From assembly GCA_037349315.1 (NCBI GenBank), contig JBAIAC010000048.1, forward strand, positions 36,768,501 to 36,832,500: a DNA stretch of 64,000 bases, read 5' to 3'. The notes below the pieces were generated by a model. The model was given only the letters and a program-made list of their open reading frames with translations, made no database searches and had not been told where the DNA came from. The translations under genes and the position numbers were made by a program. This DNA is from Chelydra serpentina (Eukaryota; Chordata; Testudines; Chelydridae). Below are positions 23,084-34,266 of the stretch, one piece after another. How positions within the stretch are numbered: the stretch's first letter is position 1; the number at the start of each line of letters is the position of its first letter.

Positions 23084-23650
23084 TTCCTCCCCTCGCTTTC
23101 TTGAGCGACGCCAGCGACCACGTGGATCCCGAGGGGGCCGGTGCGGGGCAGCGGGAACAACAACAACGGCCACACATACAACGCACATAAAGGCCCAAAA
23201 AGCAAAGGAGGCCATGGCAAAGGCCCTGCACCAAGTGTGCTGCCCATCGCCGTAAGGAAGTGAGCCAGGACCAGAGCCAGGAATCCCCCTGCTGTTGACG
23301 GATGCCCTCTGCTAGATGGCGAAGGTGCTCCAAAGCGGCGTCTACAGAGAGCCCGGCATCAGTAACATTAAAACAACACATACCGGCAAAATCCTGGCAG
23401 GGATGGCCGTGCCAGAGCAACAAATAATCAATGGCCAGTCTATTCTGTAACATTCCCTGGCGGACCTCCCCAAGCTCTTGCGTAAGCAAGGCAAGAACGG
23501 TAGAGGTTAAATTAATGGCTTTGGCAACAGTACAGGGAAGATGTGCCACTGCATGATAATTATGCGCCACCAGGCCCGGTACAGCCAGACATCGAAATAC
23601 AATACCCCCCAATGCAGCAGGGCCTGCTATTCCTTGAAATCGTCCGGTGG
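23079..23650 (-). pseudogene. Endogenous retrovirus env, transmembrane subunit remnant
   Basis: A 177-codon frame (23612 to 23079) resembles the transmembrane part of a retroviral envelope gene. Visible are a Gly/Ala-rich stretch at its start like a fusion peptide, a heptad-repeat helix, a Cys-x6-Cys-Cys motif typical of gamma- and alpha-type envelopes, a second helix, and a hydrophobic anchor, then a basic tail. Its stop codon uses the first bases of the LTR. Upstream the frame has stops and no surface subunit, gag or pol, so only the 3' end of a provirus remains. It cannot make an intact envelope. Confidence 0.75.
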
Positions 23651-23759
23651 GCGTGCCCTGGAGGGTCCCTCAACTGTCTCATTCGGGAATGAGGACAATG
23701 ATTGCTCTGCCGGGGAGGTTCCGGGGCATCTTCCCCCGCACGGGAGGGAGGCTTAGGGG

Positions 23760-25003
23760 TGGGTGCCATTCTCTCTGCTTCGACCACCGGGCGTCCCTCG
23801 TGCACCGATCCCAGTGCTGCCAGCTGCTGCTCTGAGGTGGCAGCCGATCAGTGGTGAGAAGGGGGCATTGTCACCACTGGCGTTCCTTATGTGCCACAAT
23901 AAGGCCACTGCACTGGCCACTGGCTGTGCTGTCAAGTCTGCGCTGTCGTCGTGGCCTTAGGTGACCATTCGCGCCACTGCAGACGAGGCAACGGGCTGAA
24001 CTGGGCTTCTGTGCCAGAGGAATCCCCTTCCAGTGACCACATGGGACCGCTGACGCCTGGGTCTGCTTGCTGACCATCGTCGTCAGGGACCGGTGCCCGG
24101 AACAAGGTGATTGGTGCTGGTACCAAGGGGACCGGAGACATGACAGGGAGCATTTCCATGATGCAGCCGACTAGGACCTGCCACCTAGAGGATGATCTGT
24201 GGGAGGACAATCTGCGTCAATAATACAGAGACCGGCATCTTGCTCTAGGCAATCCGCGTCGAGACGGCAGCAACCGTGAATGCAGCGCTGGTGATCGAGG
24301 GCGAGCCCCAGAGAGTCTGGGCTGCAACTCTGGTGACCTGCAGTGCAGAGGTAGAGGAGAGCACTGATCATCTTGGGGGATCAGTGGCGCTTCATTACCC
24401 TCTGAGAGGTTTTAGCAGCTGGCTTGCCCTCGTGAGGAGCCTTTGTTAGTCCTGGGGCACATGCTGCATCGGTGGCGTGGGCAGAGGCCTGTGTTCTCTC
24501 GGCGCCGGGGGAGCCTATAAAGGCGTTGGTGCCATCAGGGCTTTTGGTCCCATGCCGCTCCCGGGAGTCGGTACCAGGTGGACCTTTCACAGGGCTAGGG
24601 TCTCCATCCGGGGAGGTGCGAGCATGCAGCTCTGGAGTCGCCAGGCAGCCCTAAGCAGGTCCTTTGTCTGATGGCCCATGGCCCTTTTTGCTTGGTGTTG
24701 GGGTTTTAGTCTTCTTTTGGGGCACTGGTGCCAGGGAACAATGACGGGCAGAGCCTGGTGCTGTGGGCGCACCAAGTCCTGGTGGGGTTGCACGGGGGCC
24801 AGACGCAGGGTGGACTCCATGAGGAGAGCCTGTAACCGAATATCCCGCTTCCTGTGTGTGCGGGGCTGGAAATTCTTACAGATTCGGCACTTGTCTCTAA
24901 TGTGCAACTCCTCTAAGCACGTGAGGCAGCTGCTATGGGGGTCACTTACAGGCATAGGCCTGTTGCAGTCCGTACAGGGCTTAAACCCGGGAGACCGGGG
25001 CAT
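23760..25003 (-). pseudogene. DIRS gag-like gene, broken (element A)
   Basis: The start (25003-24587) encodes a Cys-rich N-terminus: CTDCNRPMPV, then SCLTCLEELH and CRICKNF, three C-x2-C pairs that match the N-terminus of the gag-like protein in element B (48046). Frames further down (24210-23932) carry a Pro/Asp-rich stretch of gag type. Stops and frame changes break it up. In DIRS elements this protein coats the RNA. The start of the retroviral fragment within 23650-23760 is not sharply defined. Confidence 0.65.
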
Positions 25004-25320
25004 GTCCCTCCTGGGGCAAAGTCCCTGCTGGGACTCTAACTGCTAACAACTACTTAACACTAACTACTATGAACAGAACTATTTACAAGGCCCTAAGGCT
25101 CAAAGACAGTAGATGAAAACCGCTAGCCCTTGCAACGCAAGTGAAGGTGCTCAGACTAGCCACCACAGGCGGTAAGAAGGAACAGAGAGGGAGTAAGGTC
25201 AGCAGTGACACCACTGCTGACCCTATGGATACTGCTAAGGCAAAAATCTTCTAAGGGGCGCAGGCACACCTAGAATAGCATCACCATGAGCAAGCACTTG
25301 AAGAAGAACTAACCATTAAT

Positions 25321-27516
25321 GGTAACGTAACAATTTTTTTAAAAGGCTCCACTGGCGATCCTGGCAATTACAGTGCCTAACATCAGTACCAGGCAAATTG
25401 GTTGAAACTATAGTATAGTAAAGAACAGAATTATCAGACACATAGATGGACATGATTTGTTGAGGAAGCGTCAATATGGCTTTTGTAAAGGGAACTCATG
25501 CCTCACCAATCTTCTACAATTCTTTGAGGGGGTCAACAAGCATGTGGACAAGGGTGATCCAGTGGATATAGTGTACTTAGACTTTCAGAAAGCTTTTGGC
25601 AAAGTGTTGCACCAAAGGCCCTTAAGCAGTCATGGGATAAGAGGAAAGGTCCTCATGGATCAGTAACTGGTTAAAAGACAGGAAACAAAGGGTAGGAATA
25701 AATGGTCAGTTTTCACAGTGGAGAGAAGTAAATAGTGGGGTCTCCCAGGGATCTATACTGGGACCAGTGCTGTTCAACATAATCATAAATGCTCTGGAAA
25801 AAGGGGTAAACAGTGAGGTGGCAAAGTTTGCACGATACAAAATTACACAAGATCGTTAAATCCAGAGCAGACTGTGAAGGAGTTACAAAGGGATCTCACG
25901 AAACTGGGTGACTGGGAAACAAAATGACAGATGAAAGTCAATGTTAATAAGTGCAAAGTAATGTACATTGGAAAATATAATCCCAACTATACATATAAAA
26001 TGATGGGGTCCAAATTAGCTGTTACCACTCAAGAAAGAGATATTGGAGTCTGTAGCGGGGCAGTCACCCCGCTCCAGTCAGAAAGGGGTTAAAACCAGCT
26101 CTGGGAAAGGGCTGCCTTAAGGAGCCAATCAGGGGAGGGCAGGTAGCAGCCAATACGGGCATAGGAAGGCTGGTATAAAAAGGGCTGTGAGCTAGGAGAC
26201 AGGCAGTCTCACTCCAGCCTTGGGGTGGGAAGGACCGGGCTGCCTGGGAGCACAGGGAACCTTCAACAGAGCAGTGCTGGGGAAGGGGCAGGCTGAGCTG
26301 AGGAGCTCAGACCTGGAAACCTCCCAGGCTGAGGCCTCACAGGAAGGCCTAAGGAGGTACTGGGGCTCCAGGGAAAGGCAGCAGGTCCAACCTCCTAGCC
26401 AATGATGAGTGGCCATTGTAGACTGCAATTTGCCCCTCAGTAAAGGGGCTAGATGAGGACTGGCAGTGGGTCACTGAGGCGAGGTGGGCTCAGGGGAGTG
26501 GGGTTCCCTGGGTGAGGGGCAGCACCCCAAGGTAAGGGGCACCGTGGTCTGGGAGGGACGTGGGGCCTACACATGGTGGAGATAGAGGGGCAGGTAACAG
26601 AGGGCGAGACACCAGGGAGGACACTCCAGGGCTGAGAGCTAATTCCCAGGACGGTCAGCAGGAGGCGCCGCGGAGGTGAGTCAGTGCTCTGCTACAAAGT
26701 CATTGTGGACAGTTCTCTGAAAACATCCACTCAATGTGCAGAGGCAGTCAAAAAAAGCTAACTATGTTAGGAACCATTAGGAAAAAGGATAGATAATAAG
26801 ACAGTAAATATCTTAATGCCACTATATAAAGCCTTGATATGCCTACACTTTGAATATGGCATGCAGTTCTGGTCACCCCGTCTCAAAGATATATTAGAAT
26901 TAGAAAAGGTACAGAGAAGGGCAACAAAGACAATTAGGGGTATGGAACAGCTTCCATATGAGGAGATATTAATAAGAATGGGATTGTTCAGCTTGGAAAA
27001 CAGATGACTAAGGGGGAATACGGTAGAAGTATATGAAATCATGAATTGTGTGGAGAAAGTGAGTAAGGAAGTGTTATTTACCCCTTCACGTAACACAAGA
27101 ACTAGGGGCCACCCACTGAAATTAATAGGCAGCAGTTTAAAACAAATGTAAGAAGTACTTCTTTACACAACACACAGTCAACCTAATGAACCTGTTGCCA
27201 GAGGATGTTGTGAAGGCCGAAAGTATAACTGGGTTAAATTTTTTTTGATACGTTCATGGGAGATAGCCTTTGGTGGACCTATTAGCCAATATGGTCAGGG
27301 ATGCAATCCCATGCTCTGAATGTTCCCAAGCCTTTGGCTGCCAGATGCTAGGATTGAATGACAGGGGATGGATCACTCGATAATTGCCCTATTCTGTTCA
27401 TTCATTCTAGAGCATCTGGGAATTGGCCACTGTCAGAAGACAGGATACTGGACTAGATGGACCACTGGACTGACCCAATATGGCTGTTCTTATGTTCTTA
27501 ATAATTTATATATTCT
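25321..27516 (+). mobile_element. CR1 LINE copy 1, 5' truncated, split by an LTR
   Basis: The left part (25321-26050) begins inside the reverse transcriptase gene and encodes GFCKGNSCLTNLLQFFEGVN, then VYLDFQKAFGKV (the first catalytic Asp region). The right part (26697-27516) is the 3' region, ending GATGGACCACTGGACTGACC and CAATATGGCTGTTCTTATG, the CR1 tail common in turtles. The reading frame is broken in several places. The two parts are collinear with CR1 copy 2 at 59180-62577. Confidence 0.88.
26051..26696 (+). mobile_element. Probable solo LTR inserted in CR1 copy 1
   Basis: It begins TGTAGCGGGGCAGTCACCCC and ends GCTCTGCTACA, with TG...CA ends and an inverted TGTAGC/GCTACA. TATAAAA at 26174-26180 followed by AGGGCTG is a good core promoter. 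Flanks GAGTC and AAGTC (or AGTC on both sides) fit a 4-5 base duplication. Removing it restores CR1 collinearity. There are no internal retroviral genes. Confidence 0.65.
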
Positions 27517-28333
27517 GGGGATTGATAAGAATTTTGAACAGGGAAACTTGGCTATGTATTTGAGTAACTGTGTACTAGCAAATTTCACATAAAAGCCTCC
27601 TAGGCAAAATTACTTAAGAATTAGCCTTACTGAGAGTCATACATAGTACAGTATGTGAATCCCTCAGATTAAGTAAAACCCCAGGATTCTAAAAAAGCAT
27701 GAGCTAATGGTTTTCTGGAATATAATTGTGAACATGCCAACATCTATTCTGATTATACTGTAAACCCCTAAAACAGGCACAAAAGTTTCTCTACCATGAA
27801 AATAGAACTGAAAAGCCTAGAGCTCCACACAGCTGTTTTGTGTCCAGCACAGCTATTAATATATTGAAGCAGACAATGTTATACCCTTTGCTGCCCTAAA
27901 GGTTACACACACGTTAGTGTAGACCAGGGAGATGGAGAGAAAATTGTTTTTATACTTGCAGTTAGTTTAATATTTGGCATATGTTTTGCTATGATTTGTG
28001 AGTAATTAAGGTTCAGGAAGGAGGAATTTTTGAGTTCCAAAGTTCAAAAAGGTTTTGGTAAGTGGAATCCTTCTTACTTTTGGTGTCATGCCTAGTGCAG
28101 AAAAGGAGGAATGGATAATTTGGCCCACACTCTACACACACTAATATTCAGCCCATGTATGTATGAAAATATATTCATGTCAAACTATACATCAGTAATT
28201 TACTGTATCAACACCTACAGAGTTTCCAGTAGGCTTCTGCAGCATGGCAGCTGGCTGGAGATTTTTCTTGACCTTTAGATTGGCAGCAGCTGTGATAGTT
28301 TTATATAGTCATGTACAAATTTCTAATACAAAC
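27517..28333. other. ANKIB1 intron, nothing recognised
   Basis: AT-rich intron between CR1 copy 1 and exon 6 of the window. No repeat or gene seen. Confidence 0.5.
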
Positions 28334-28500
28334 CAGCAGAAGAGATGCCCTTTTCCACAATCCACGGCAGGGGCTCTTAGCAATGTGAAGTTAAGGGTGT
28401 CTGAACCAGCTGTATTTGACCCTTGCCTTGTTAGCCTGACTGCTCTTTCACAGGCTCGTATAGGACACCATTTAATAGCAGGATTATTTTCAACAAAGGC
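28334..28500 (-). CDS. ANKIB1: ANKIB1 exon 6 of window: IBR domain, first part
   Basis: This 167-base exon encodes residues 249-304 (starting AFVENNPAIKWCP). Cys260 and Cys265 are the first IBR zinc ligands, and VDCGKGHLFCW near the end holds the next ones. The in-between-RING fold binds two zinc ions and positions RING1 and RING2. The exon ends TG, and the next exon supplies the G that makes the conserved Trp. The acceptor is CTTTTCAG and the donor is GTTTGT. Confidence 0.96.
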
Positions 28501-30132
28501 CTGAAAAGAAGAAAAAAGGAGAAGAAAATTACTTAACACTTGGGAATAGATCACTGATATGAACTGTAACGTTTGATCACAATCTGCCTCTGAAGGAGCA
28601 AAGCCAAAGAGCATAAGATAGTCTTGTAATTAAACCAGTATGGTATTTTAAAAATAATTATAAAAAGATAATTATTTAATCACTAGCTCAAAAACTGTAT
28701 TTCTTCCTTATAGCAACACTGAAGATTCTCACTAAGACCTGAACATGTACACATTAAGCATTTTGCATGAGGTGTAGAAGTCTCTTTTTTTGTGAAAAGA
28801 TTTGGGGTTTGGCCACATATGAAAGTTAATTCAGAAAAAGACAGCGTATAAATTTAAAATGGATTACCTGTTCCTGATTCTTTCAACATATGGGGGACAC
28901 TTATTCTGGAATAAGAGTACCTTATTCCAAATTTAAGAGAGTGTTCACCCATGGAGTTAATCAGGAATTGCTGTTCTGGAATAATTTGCCACGTAGATAT
29001 GCCTTTACTGCAAATAATCCATTATTATTACAAATGTATTTAATATATAAACTTTGAAATTTTACAGTGCATAACTGTACTACAGATTAAGAAATAAAAC
29101 CTATGCTCTCCATCAGCAATCTCAATATAATTAAACTGCAATAAACTTTTAAGAACCAGAATAAAGTAACTCAGAAATTTGCCTCAATTTTTTTGTCACT
29201 GTAGAATGTTTTCCCTTTTATTAATTATCTAAAATATATTATGTGAAAGAAAGGGAACCTCTGGCTGCTCCCCTTCAAAATTCTGCTGACTTGTATGTCA
29301 CTCAGAAGGTGAGGCTATGAAGGACACTGGATCAAATCTGGGTATCAGATCCCCACTTTGATGTATAAAATGTTATGACCTCATGCCAAAGTGACTTGTA
29401 ACATATTTAAGTAAGTTTTTGTACTACACATGTCTCTCCCCTCCCCACCCAGGGAATAATTTAACAAGTTATGTCAAGGATCTACACTACAGGCCAATAA
29501 CCTGACAAGTATATTAAAAGGTTACTTTTTAAAGATACATTCTGTAGCAATGGAGAAAATAAAATCAAGTATGAACCAAATCAAGATTTATCAACTTCCT
29601 TTCCTATCTGGGTTATACAGGAATCTTCGGAAAGTATGGGCTAGAGCAAAAAACTCTAGTGATGTGAATAGCAGGTACTGTACTCAGGTAAAGTAGAAAT
29701 TTCCCAGAAACTCTGAATGGAAAGAGTAACTCATTTATCAAAATATTCTTCCAGAAACTCATTTTAAAACTTTTTTTATGATATGCCAACAAAATATTCT
29801 TGGCAGTTTAAAACCTAGGTGTTGCCTGTTCTGGACATTAATTTCAATAAACAATTTTACAAGTACTGAGAAAGATTATTAAATTGCCCAGAACGGAAGT
29901 GCAGTTTCTGTGCTTGAGGAAGAAATATAATTATTCCTCTTTTAAAAATGTCGTCAACAGCATGCCAACTCCTTTATTACCATATGTAAACTACATACAG
30001 TTCAGATCTATAGTATTAATTTATTAAACTCTGCTGAGAAAAGGTGCAGTCATATTTCACACAGAAGTTGCATTGTAATTGGAATAAGAAAGTCAGACAC
30101 ACTCGTCACACAGGAACAGCTTGAGAGTTTAC
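28501..30132. other. ANKIB1 intron with a faint MITE remnant
   Basis: At 28887-29010 the wording TTATTCTGGAATAAG and GTTCTGGAATAATTTGCC with TAGATATGCC resembles a decayed DNA-transposon remnant. The rest, AT-rich, shows nothing I can name. Confidence 0.4.
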
Positions 30133-30277
30133 CTTAATGTCAAACAGTAGGTATCTTTTGTCCATCTCCCTGGAAACCACGCTTTCTATGATCTCTACAG
30201 GAACAAGCTGGAAGCAATCATACGCTGGGCAAAAAATGTTGTGAGCCTCACCCTCCTGAATTTTCAGATTCAAAAAC
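30133..30277 (-). CDS. ANKIB1: ANKIB1 exon 5 of window: end of RING1 and RING1-IBR linker
   Basis: This 145-base exon encodes residues 200-248. Cys216 and Cys221 (FCPAYDC) complete the RING1 cross-brace begun in the previous exon. The rest ([11 protein letters not shown] and [16 protein letters not shown]) is the helical link to the IBR domain. It opens with the single base that finishes the split Ala codon and ends on a codon boundary. The acceptor is CTGGCAG and the donor is GTAAAC. Confidence 0.96.
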
Positions 30278-30909
30278 CTGCCAGAATTGTGTCAGTCAGA
30301 ATTTGATGATAAAAAATAAATAAGTCAAGAAATTGATGAAAATTCATTGTCTTTATAACTAACGTAATAAAATATACACTTTCATTTACATCTCTTTTTA
30401 AAACAAGAAATATGAATCAGCCCTTGGTTTTTACACTCAACAAGTACCTCAGATTTGAGGAGGCATTTGGTGGGGGGGGGGGAAAAAAAAAAAGAGTCCA
30501 CAAGTGAGCAACTGAAAAAAGTACTTGAATGTATGTATGTGTGGTTTACACCTGTCTCCCATTGGCAAGAGCCCTCTGTACAATATTTAATAAAACTGAG
30601 CAAAATTTCTTCATTAAGTCCCCAAAAGATGTATATAGTACTTAAGCAGTACTTTATGCACTAATTAGTCTGACAAGTAATTAGTTTTTACAATAAATAG
30701 CAACCCTTGTTCTTGTCAAAATACAGTTTGAAACAGGTAAGCTGCTTGATCTGAACAAATTGCCAGTTAGCTAGACTAAATCAACTATAAGTCTTTGGAA
30801 TGGCTACCTGTTCCCATCAGCTATTAACTAGTACTTGAAATGAGACTCTACTTGTGAGATCATAAAAAGATAGTAAAACTTAAAGATTATTTAAACCTAT
30901 TGTAACTTA

Positions 30910-31150
30910 GGCTATGTTTATACTACAGATCCTCTGTCAGCATAGCTATGCCGGCAAAGCCTCCTAGTGTAGATGCAGCATATGCCAGCAGAACAACGTT
31001 AGCTATGTCAACAGAAGCACTCTTCTTATGGCATTACTGCATCTATGCTGGAGGTTTTGTTGACACAGCTATGTAGGCTAGGTGTTTTTTGATTTTTCCC
31101 CATCAACTAACATAGCTATGCCTGTATATGTCTTAAGTGTAGACCAGGCC
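30910..31150. mobile_element. Harbinger-like MITE, short family
   Basis: The ends GGCTATGTTTATACT and AGTGTAGACCAGGCC are inverted relatives of those of the larger MITEs here. TTA lies at left (30907-30909); TCA lies at right. The interior repeats CATAGCTATG palindromes (30940s and 31110s) and has no coding frame. Confidence 0.65.
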
Positions 31151-31495
31151 TCACATAACATATCAAGAGTATCTTTTTTCTACTATTATATTTTCCTTTT
31201 TTTAAAGCTTTCTTCCTATTTTTTTCATGCACCATAACAATATTGTTCTGAAAAATACCAAAATTCATTGGCAAAAAACATCATTAACAGAGTTAAGGTT
31301 GCCTAGCATTTCCTCGTGCTCTTCCACAACATGGAGGGTAGCGAAACGTAAACCTCTAACAAAATCTGTCATTTTCTGTGTTATGATGATATGGAATTGT
31401 ACTGGACATGCCTTTTTGTGTACATGCACTGACCACTGTGTTAGATGTAGCTGTATTAATCCGGGGTTAGATACATCGACTTCCAGATTGCCTTA

Positions 31496-31791
31496 GGGCT
31501 GGTCTACACTAACCCCATAATTCGAACTAAGATACGCAACTTCAGCTACGTGAATAATGTAGCTGAAGTCGAACTATCTTAGTTCGAATGAAAAAGCACT
31601 TACCCGGGGTCCACACGCGGCACGCAGGCTCCCCCGTCGACTCCGCCTACTCCGTTCGTCGAGCTGGATTACCAGCGTCGACGGCGGAGCACTTCCTGGT
31701 TCGATTTATCGCGTCTAGACAAGACGCGATAAATCGAACCCAGAAGATCGATCCCGCGCCTCCGACAGGACGCGTGAGTATAGACCTACCC
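31496..31791. mobile_element. PIF/Harbinger-like MITE, complete copy
   Basis: The ends GGGCTGGTCTACACT and AGTATAGACCTACCC are flanked by TTA at 31493-31495 and 31792-31794. Inside is a long perfect hairpin around 31527-31589, where TTCGAACTAAGATA pairs with TATCTTAGTTCGAA and CTTCAGCTAC with GTAGCTGAAG. A second palindromic pair, CGATTTATCGCGTC and GACGCGATAAATCG, is at 31703-31737. The CpG density is high for a decayed intron repeat. It matches the copy at 1-283 nearly base for base. Confidence 0.8.
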
Positions 31792-32032
31792 TTAGATGAC
31801 AGTGCAATGTCTGGCATCTGCAGCTAGAGGGATCCAGGATTCCTATTTTCTGGATTGTGTTATGCAGGAGTTCTGACAATAGCCCCTTTTGGCTCTAAAA
31901 CTTAAGAATGCATGAAGTTCAGGGCTATTAGACTGTCACTGTCACCTCCCAGACGCTAACATTCCAATAGTTACGTCAAGGAGATAGGGAACTATAAGAG
32001 TAATTCACTCCATTCTAACACTCTCTTGCATA

Positions 32033-33110
32033 CTACTCCTGGGGGAATTCTGCTCCAAAAAAATAAAAATTATGCAAAATTCTGCATATTTTATTTGTCA
32101 AAATAATACTATATAATCATACCAGTTTCACTTACTTTGGTAATTTCCAAATACTGGTCAGCAACTATGTCTGTAACAATACAGAAGTACACACACAAAA
32201 AATTCCAAGGAGTAGAGAGTTAAAGAAACCCCTATGACAACCCAGTTCCGGTTTCTCTGCCCTCCCCCTTCCCCTCCCCCCCTCGCACCCCAGAGCCCAG
32301 CTTGGGGTCCAGACACCCACAAGCCCTCTCCCCAGAGCCCAGCCCCAGGGTGTCCCCTGCCCAGACACCCACACCCCCTCCTCCCCCAGAGCCCACCCAT
32401 AGGGTGCCCCCCAGCCCAGACATCCACATCCCCTCTTTTCCCCCCTCAAGCCAGCTGCATGTCCCCCCAGCACAGACACTCACTCCCCCTACCCTCCAGA
32501 GCCCAGGGATCCAGAGGGAGAAACTGGGTCCTGGACTTGTATGGCGTTTCCTGCATGCTGCCTCCTTCCTTCAGGTTACGCCAGGAACTGCAGCAGCTCG
32601 GAATCCTCCACTCCTTCCCCTTCCCTGTGGCAGTGTTTTTTATTTTTGAGTTGGGATGCTGGGGTTTCCTGGGTCCAGCAGCCAGTGGCCTAGCCAGGTC
32701 CAGAGCACAGGGGGAGTGGAGCTAAAAAAAGGCACCTCCCCTTGTACTCACCCGGCGGCGCTCCGGCGGCGCTCCAGCTGTTCGGCGCGGCACTTCGGCG
32801 GCAAGTCCCGTCCCTTCACTCGCTCCAGGTCTTCGGTGGTACCCGCCGCCAAAGTGCCGCCGAACAGCTGGAGCGCTGCCGAGTGAGTGCAAGAAGTGGC
32901 ACCTTTTTTTAGCTCCGCTCCCCCTTTAAAAAAAGGTGCCGCTTCTGCTCAGAGGGGGAGCAGAGGTAGCGGCCGCTCCCCCATGGCTACGCTACTGCCA
33001 GCAGCCCCTAGTGGTGGCCTGCAGCTCTGCAGCCCATTTCTGCAAAGGAAAAAGGAAATTCTGCTCAAATTCTGCATTGCGCAGTGGTTCAGAATCCCCC
33101 CCAGGAGTAG
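32033..33110. mobile_element. hAT-like element, second copy of the 9.2 kb family
   Basis: The ends CTACTCCTGGGGGAATTCTG and its inverted match near 33090-33110 equal those of 9228-10428. It has the same plan of AT-rich edges and a C-rich middle, but without the minisatellite. A second hAT (32683-32997) sits inside it. I could not resolve an 8-base target duplication. Confidence 0.7.
32683..32997. mobile_element. hAT MITE nested in the 32 kb element
   Basis: It is flanked by a perfect 8-base duplication, CCAGCAGC, at 32675-32682 and 32998-33005. The ends are CAGTGGCCTAGCCAGG and CCATGGCTACGCTACTG. The inside folds on itself: CTCCAGCTGTTCGGC at about 32773 pairs with GCCGAACAGCTGGAG at about 32861, and GGGGAGTGGAGCTAAAAAAA pairs with TTTTTTTAGCTCCGCTCCCC. 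The family is shared with 54270-54991. Confidence 0.85.
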
Positions 33111-33756
33111 CATGTTCTCAGTGCCCATCAAAACTCTACACCTGCACTGGCATTTGCAAACCACCATGAAGCTTTTATGCAGCCTGTTGACACACATCAC
33201 AGTGCACCACAAGGCTCAGTCAGTGGCAACCAAAAGGTGATATCCCAGACGGAATTATTAGGACAAAGAAATATTTGCCGAGGTTTTGGGAGTTTGTCTG
33301 GAGTCGGCAAAGTGGTCAAGTGTAGCTTGGATAAACTTTACAAGTGTGAGATAGTAAGCCCTTTTCCTAATGAGGACAAGGCCTAAATATCCTCTCCTCC
33401 CCCCGCCCCAACTCTATTGTTGTGCACTTTCCCCACTGTCCTCCACATGCTCAGGAAGGATGCAGTCCTATGATCCCTAGCCAGTTGGGGTCTCACTCAA
33501 AGTAGGTTGAGTAAATGTTGTGTGGGAGACTACCAGTTTTCAGAGGTTTAAGTTTGTCTTAGCATAGCTCTTTATTTCTCGTGTTCAAAAGTTTAGGTTT
33601 AGCTAGTCACCACGTTCTGAAAGGATATGAGGCAATGCTAGGCAACCATAACTTTGTGCCGACCAGGTATTTATCGTCTGTAAATTTCTCCCTGCGCTTT
33701 GAAGGGCACCAGTAGGTTGGCAGGAGGGGGCTTCCTGGGCACGCTTTCACCACTTA
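33111..33756. other. ANKIB1 intron, nothing recognised
   Basis: Unique-looking intron between two transposons. No named repeat or gene seen. Confidence 0.5.
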
Positions 33757-34013
33757 GGCTACTGTCTATACTGTGATACAAGACTCAGGTTCATGGGGCT
33801 CAGGCCATGGGGCTATAAAAATGCAGTATAGCCATTTGAGTTTGGGCTGGAGCCAAGACTCAGAGCCCCCTCCTCCCTCATGGGGTCTCAGTGTCCAGGC
33901 TCTAGCTCAAGTGTTTACACCGTACTTTTTTAGCCCTACAGTCCAAGTCTTGTGAGCCCAAGTCAGCTGATGCAGGCCAGCCGCTGATCTTTTACTACAG
34001 AGTAGACATACCC
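33757..34013. mobile_element. Harbinger-like MITE, short family
   Basis: It starts GGCTACTGTCTATACT after TTA and ends AGAGTAGACATACCC before TAA. Inner wording (GGGCTATAAAAATGCAGTAT, GAGTTTGGGCTGGAGCC) is typical of this MITE type. No coding frame. Confidence 0.6.
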
Positions 34014-34266
34014 TAAATGGTGACGAATTGTGCCTAGGAAGCACTCTCCTGCCACTCTACAGGTATCCTTCAATCATGTCCCTCTCACTATCACCACATT
34101 AGTTACCAGCTCTGCACTTCCTCTGACCCTGCTACACCCACAGTGTACCGGGAGATCTTGGCAGACCAGTAAAATGCCAGAACCACTACTGCTTATTGCT
34201 AAAAGTAGCCAAGCTCGCAGGTCATAAGTGGGCCTGTGCAGCCTTAGCAAGATCAAATCGGGGGGG

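Larger units (their letters stand above)
20484..25325 (-). mobile_element. DIRS retrotransposon A, decayed and interrupted
   Basis: Read from the minus strand, this has gag pieces (25003 to about 23760), then an endogenous retrovirus fragment, then the end of reverse transcriptase and RNase H (22698 to about 21870), then a tyrosine recombinase (about 21600 to 20484). The gag-RT-RNase H-recombinase order is typical of DIRS elements, which integrate through a tyrosine recombinase rather than a DDE integrase. Most of the reverse transcriptase palm is missing, and a hAT copy splits the recombinase. Several stops and frame changes make it non-functional. Confidence 0.8.

Noticed and set aside
28244..28504. 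Plus-strand 86-codon frame
   Set aside because: It is antisense to the ANKIB1 IBR exon.
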